Shown piece after piece: positions 5,782-7,862 of a stretch of 7,862 nt of DNA. The position numbers and the translations under genes were made by a program. A model generated the notes under the pieces. It made no database searches. It was not told the DNA's origin and saw only the letters and a list, made by a program, of their open reading frames with translations. How positions within the stretch are numbered: position 1 is the stretch's first letter; every line of letters begins with the position of its first letter. This stretch comes from Deltaproteobacteria bacterium (GTDB taxonomy: Bacteria > Desulfobacterota > Deferrisomatia > Deferrisomatales > Deferrisomataceae): contig JAADGT010000051.1 in NCBI GenBank assembly GCA_013152215.1, positions 1 to 7,862 on the forward strand, in the 5' to 3' direction.

Positions 5782-6875
5782 GGATCGCGGTGGTGCAGCC
5801 CAAGGTGGATCGCTCCGGCGGAGCGGAGCGGTACGCCCTCGCCCTGGTGACCGGCCTGGCGGCTCGGGGCCACGAGGTCCACGTGTTCGCGCGCCGGGCC
5901 GAGGGGCTCCCCGAAGGGGTTCGGTTCCACCGGATCCCCTCGGTGCCGTTCGGCAGGGCCCTGAAGACCTACAGCTTCTGGCGTCTCACGGCCCGGCGGG
6001 TCCGGCCCCACCACTACGACGTGGTGCACGGGTCAGGGAAGACCACCTGCCAGACGGTGCACCGGGCCGGCGGGGGGGTGCACCGCGCGTACCTGGAGCG
6101 GACGGCCGAGGCCGGGCGGTCGACCGGCTATGACCGGGTCGTCCTCGGGATCGAGCAGCGGCTCTTCTCGTCCCCCCACCTGCGGGCCGTGATCTGCCCG
6201 TCCCGGTGGGTGGCCCGGGAGGTGGAGCGGTTCCACCCCGAGGTGGGCTCCAAGATCGAGGTGATTCCCAACGGTGTGGACACGGAGCGGTTCCGGCCCG
6301 AGGGGCGCGAGGGCGACCGCCGGGGCGTGGGGGAGAGCCTGGGAATCCCCCCCCAGGGCCCGTTGCTGCTGTTCGTGGGAACGAACTTCCGACTGAAAGG
6401 GCTGGAGTCAGCCCTTGGAGCCCTGGCCCGCTTGCCCGGGGCCCATCTGGTGGTGGTCGGGGGCGACGATCCCGGCCCGTTCCGGGAGCACGCCCGGTCC
6501 CTGGGGTGCCTGGATCGGGTTCATTTCGTGGGGGCCCGGGACGACACTCCCCGGTGGTACCGGGCGGCGGACGTGCTCGTCCATCCCACCGGGTACGACC
6601 CGTTCGCCAACGTCTGTCTGGAGGCGCTGGCCTCGGGAACCCCGGTGGTGACCACCCCGGCCAACGGCGCGGCCGACGTGCTGGAGGGGGCCCCGCCCGC
6701 GGGGCGGATCGTGCCCCCCCGCCCGGACGAGCTCGCCGCGGCGGTGGCCGAGCTGTTGGAGGGCCGGGACGGGGCCCGGCGGGAAGCCAGGGCCCTGGCC
6801 GAGGGCCACTCGTGGGAAGCCCACCTGGCCCGACTGGAGCGGTGTTACGAGAGGACCCGAACGGTGGAGTCATGA
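5778..6875 (+). CDS. WaaG-like GT4 glycosyltransferase
   Basis: The 365-residue protein is a GT4 glycosyltransferase resembling WaaG (LPS core glucosyltransferase I), which adds the first hexose to the heptose region of the LPS core. The N-terminal loop is DRSGGAERYA (residues 11-20), the WaaG-type glycine loop. The acceptor domain has HGSGKTTCQTVHRAGGGVHR (starting at residue 84), like the WaaG glycine/histidine stretch. The linker is VIPNGVDTERF. The donor domain has FVGTNFRLKG (199-208, R205 and K207), VVVGGDDPGPF, VHFVGARDD and YRAADVLVHPTGYDPFANVCLEAL. The first residue of the E-x7-E pair is aspartate here (D274 with E282). GTG 5778 is chosen for its GTGA overlap with the preceding stop and GGAGG at 5768-5772, five bases upstream. 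Standing directly after a GT9 heptosyltransferase supports an LPS-core role. The sugar transferred could be glucose or another hexose; this is inferred from similarity only. Confidence 0.88.
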   Translation: MRIAVVQPKVDRSGGAERYALALVTGLAARGHEVHVFARRAEGLPEGVRFHRIPSVPFGRALKTYSFWRLTARRVRPHHYDVVHGSGKTTCQTVHRAGGGVHRAYLERTAEAGRSTGYDRVVLGIEQRLFSSPHLRAVICPSRWVAREVERFHPEVGSKIEVIPNGVDTERFRPEGREGDRRGVGESLGIPPQGPLLLFVGTNFRLKGLESALGALARLPGAHLVVVGGDDPGPFREHARSLGCLDRVHFVGARDDTPRWYRAADVLVHPTGYDPFANVCLEALASGTPVVTTPANGAADVLEGAPPAGRIVPPRPDELAAAVAELLEGRDGARREARALAEGHSWEAHLARLERCYERTRTVES

Positions 6876-7561
6876 GCCGAATCGGAAGCGCCACGCTCGT
6901 GAAGGAGGGGCGGAGGGAGCGTTTCGACCGCTACTTCTACCCCGGCTGTCGGGCGGCCACCCCCCGGCCTCAGCATCCCGGCCACCGGATCCTGGACCTG
7001 GGATGCGGCCAGGGGGAGATGGCCCGATTCTTCCGGGACCTGGGGTACGAGGTGGTCGGGGTGGACGTGGCCGAGACCAATGTGGCCAAGATGCACAGCC
7101 TGGGGTTCGAGGCGTTCCGGGCGGACCTGAACGAGCCGCTTCCGTTCCCGGACGGGTCGTATCACGGGGTTTCCCTGGTGGACGTCATCGAGCACGTGGT
7201 CAAGGCGGAGCAGCTGATCGGGGAGTGCCACCGGGTGCTGCGGCCGGGCGGGTGGCTGCTGCTGTCCACCCCCAACCACGCGTTCTACAAGCGTCGCTTT
7301 CGCGCGCTGCTCGGAAAGCCTCCCGACGAGGAGGGGTATCACTTCCGCTTCTTCATCCGGAGGAGGCTCGTCTCGCTGCTGGAGCGGGAGGGGTTCCGGA
7401 TCGAGGTCCGGTGCTCCGTCGGCTACTATCCGTTCATGAACCGGGTGCTGTGCCGCCGCATGAGGAAGCTGCAAAGACTCCGGATCCGGGTTCCCACCCT
7501 GTTCGAGACCCTGTTCGCAGAGAACTTCATCTGGCTGCTGCGCAAGGGACAGCCCTCTTGA
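6872..7561 (+). CDS. Class I SAM-dependent methyltransferase
   Basis: The 229-residue product has the Rossmann-fold methyltransferase layout. Motif I is ILDLGCGQGEMARFF (DLGCGQG at 42-48), which binds S-adenosylmethionine. VVGVDVAE (61-68) carries the acidic residue for the ribose hydroxyls (D65). RADLNEPLPFPDGSYHGV contains the adenine-side acidic residue (D85). VDVIEHV (103-109) is motif IV-like, and HRVLRPGGWLLLSTPN (120 onward) is the classic post-motif strand. About 90 residues follow, basic and aromatic, without a clear second domain or membrane helix. Start is ATG 6872, an ATGA overlap with the preceding stop, with GGTGGAG just upstream. In this setting it may O-methylate a sugar of the glycan, but small-molecule or lipid substrates are possible because this family is very broad. 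The stop overlaps the following TTG start. Confidence 0.88.
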   Translation: MSRIGSATLVKEGRRERFDRYFYPGCRAATPRPQHPGHRILDLGCGQGEMARFFRDLGYEVVGVDVAETNVAKMHSLGFEAFRADLNEPLPFPDGSYHGVSLVDVIEHVVKAEQLIGECHRVLRPGGWLLLSTPNHAFYKRRFRALLGKPPDEEGYHFRFFIRRRLVSLLEREGFRIEVRCSVGYYPFMNRVLCRRMRKLQRLRIRVPTLFETLFAENFIWLLRKGQPS

Positions 7562-7862
7562 CCTCGGTTCCTGTTCTCACCTTTCACAGCGTCGCCCCGG
7601 GGGAGCGGCTGGGGCCGGAGATCCTGGACCGGCACCTCTCCGTGCTGGCGGGGCTGGGGGGCACGTTGCCCCTGGGGGACCTCGGAGGGGAGAGGGCCGG
7701 GGCGTTGGTCACCTTCGACGACGGGTTCGCAGACCTGTGGACCCACGGGTTGGAGATTCTGGAGCGCCACGGGGTGCGGGCGGTGGTGTTCGCGATCCCG
7801 TCCCGTGCAGGCGAGGGCCCGGCCCGGCCCCGGGGAAGGCCCGCTTGGCCGGGCCGGGCCGA
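7558..7862 (+). CDS. Polysaccharide deacetylase (NodB-type) N-terminal part, truncated by window edge
   Basis: The frame from TTG 7558 is open to the window end, giving 101 residues. PVLTFHSV (residues 5-12) matches the opening LTYH-x-V strand of the carbohydrate esterase 4 / NodB family. ALVTFDDGFADL (49-60) is the diagnostic TFDDG motif, whose aspartates (D54 and D55) supply a catalytic base and a metal ligand in known enzymes. GLEILERHGVRAVVFAIPS (65-83) fits the following helix and strand (usual form LKKYGIPATFFV). The metal-binding H-xxx-H and the catalytic histidine lie beyond the window. TTG is inferred as start because it makes a TTGA overlap like the other junctions, has AAGGGA eight bases upstream, and is the only nearby start that keeps the LTFHSV strand. 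Family members remove N- or O-acetyl groups from polysaccharides; here the substrate is probably the locus's glycan or a lipid-linked precursor. No signal peptide is visible, hinting at cytoplasmic action. Confidence 0.82.
   Translation, partial: MTSVPVLTFHSVAPGERLGPEILDRHLSVLAGLGGTLPLGDLGGERAGALVTFDDGFADLWTHGLEILERHGVRAVVFAIPSRAGEGPARPRGRPAWPGRA
7816..7860. repeat. Perfect 14-bp GC-only inverted repeat with 17-base loop
   Basis: GGCCCGGCCCGGCC at 7816-7829 is the exact reverse complement of 7847-7860, separated by 17 bases. Both arms consist only of G and C, so the hairpin would be very stable. It lies inside the deacetylase frame, which stays open through it (encoding Pro/Arg/Gly/Ala-rich residues), and ends two bases before the window edge. 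There is no T-run, so it is not a standard terminator. Chance is possible in GC-rich coding DNA, since both arms are built from short GGC/CCG units. Confidence 0.6.

Noticed and set aside
7426..7770. 114-codon - strand frame across the methyltransferase end and deacetylase start
   Set aside because: It is antisense to the TFDDG deacetylase and the methyltransferase C-terminus, and its product shows no recognisable motif.
1..7862. Defence system, CRISPR array, phage or transposon genes
   Set aside because: All nine supported frames are glycan-biosynthesis families; I saw no transposase, integrase, nuclease, regularly spaced repeats or tRNA-like structure.

Overview
The window is a single unidirectional (+ strand) run of nine genes for building a cell-surface glycan. 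It most likely makes the lipopolysaccharide (LPS) core or a related outer-membrane polysaccharide. Most of it is very GC-rich (about 77% in a 60-base sample I counted near 750). Most start codons are GTG, and most genes overlap or nearly touch. Two glycosyltransferase family 9 (heptosyltransferase-like) proteins and a WaaG-like GT4 point to an LPS-bearing, high-GC Gram-negative bacterium. A deltaproteobacterium-like lineage is possible, but I cannot name the organism from sequence alone.

Layout: 1-735 is the 3' part of a GT4 glycosyltransferase that runs in from outside the window. Two more GT4 glycosyltransferases follow (732-1868 and 1873-2955), then a GT9-like protein (2959-3852). After an 88-base gap, the longest in the window, comes a polysaccharide pyruvyl transferase family protein (3941-4777). 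Its first half drops to about 51% GC. A second GT9 heptosyltransferase (4774-5781), a WaaG-like GT4 (5778-6875), a class I SAM-dependent methyltransferase (6872-7561) and the 5' part of a polysaccharide deacetylase (7558 to the window end) complete the run.

The genes look co-transcribed. Five of the eight junctions are 4-base NTGA start/stop overlaps, two are gaps of 3-4 bases, and I see no terminator. Together they could supply successive sugar transfers (three GT4, two GT9, one WaaG-like GT4) plus decorations: pyruvyl ketal, methyl group and de-N-acetylation. Donors, acceptors and order of action cannot be read from the sequence.

I see no RNA genes, CRISPR arrays, insertion sequences or defence genes. 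The least ordinary points are the composition break in the pyruvyl transferase gene at the only real gap, the altered motifs and cysteine clusters of the two GT9 proteins, and a perfect 14-bp GC-only inverted repeat at the right edge. Nothing here is clearly a new type of biological system; it reads as an accessory glycan locus with some unusual details.
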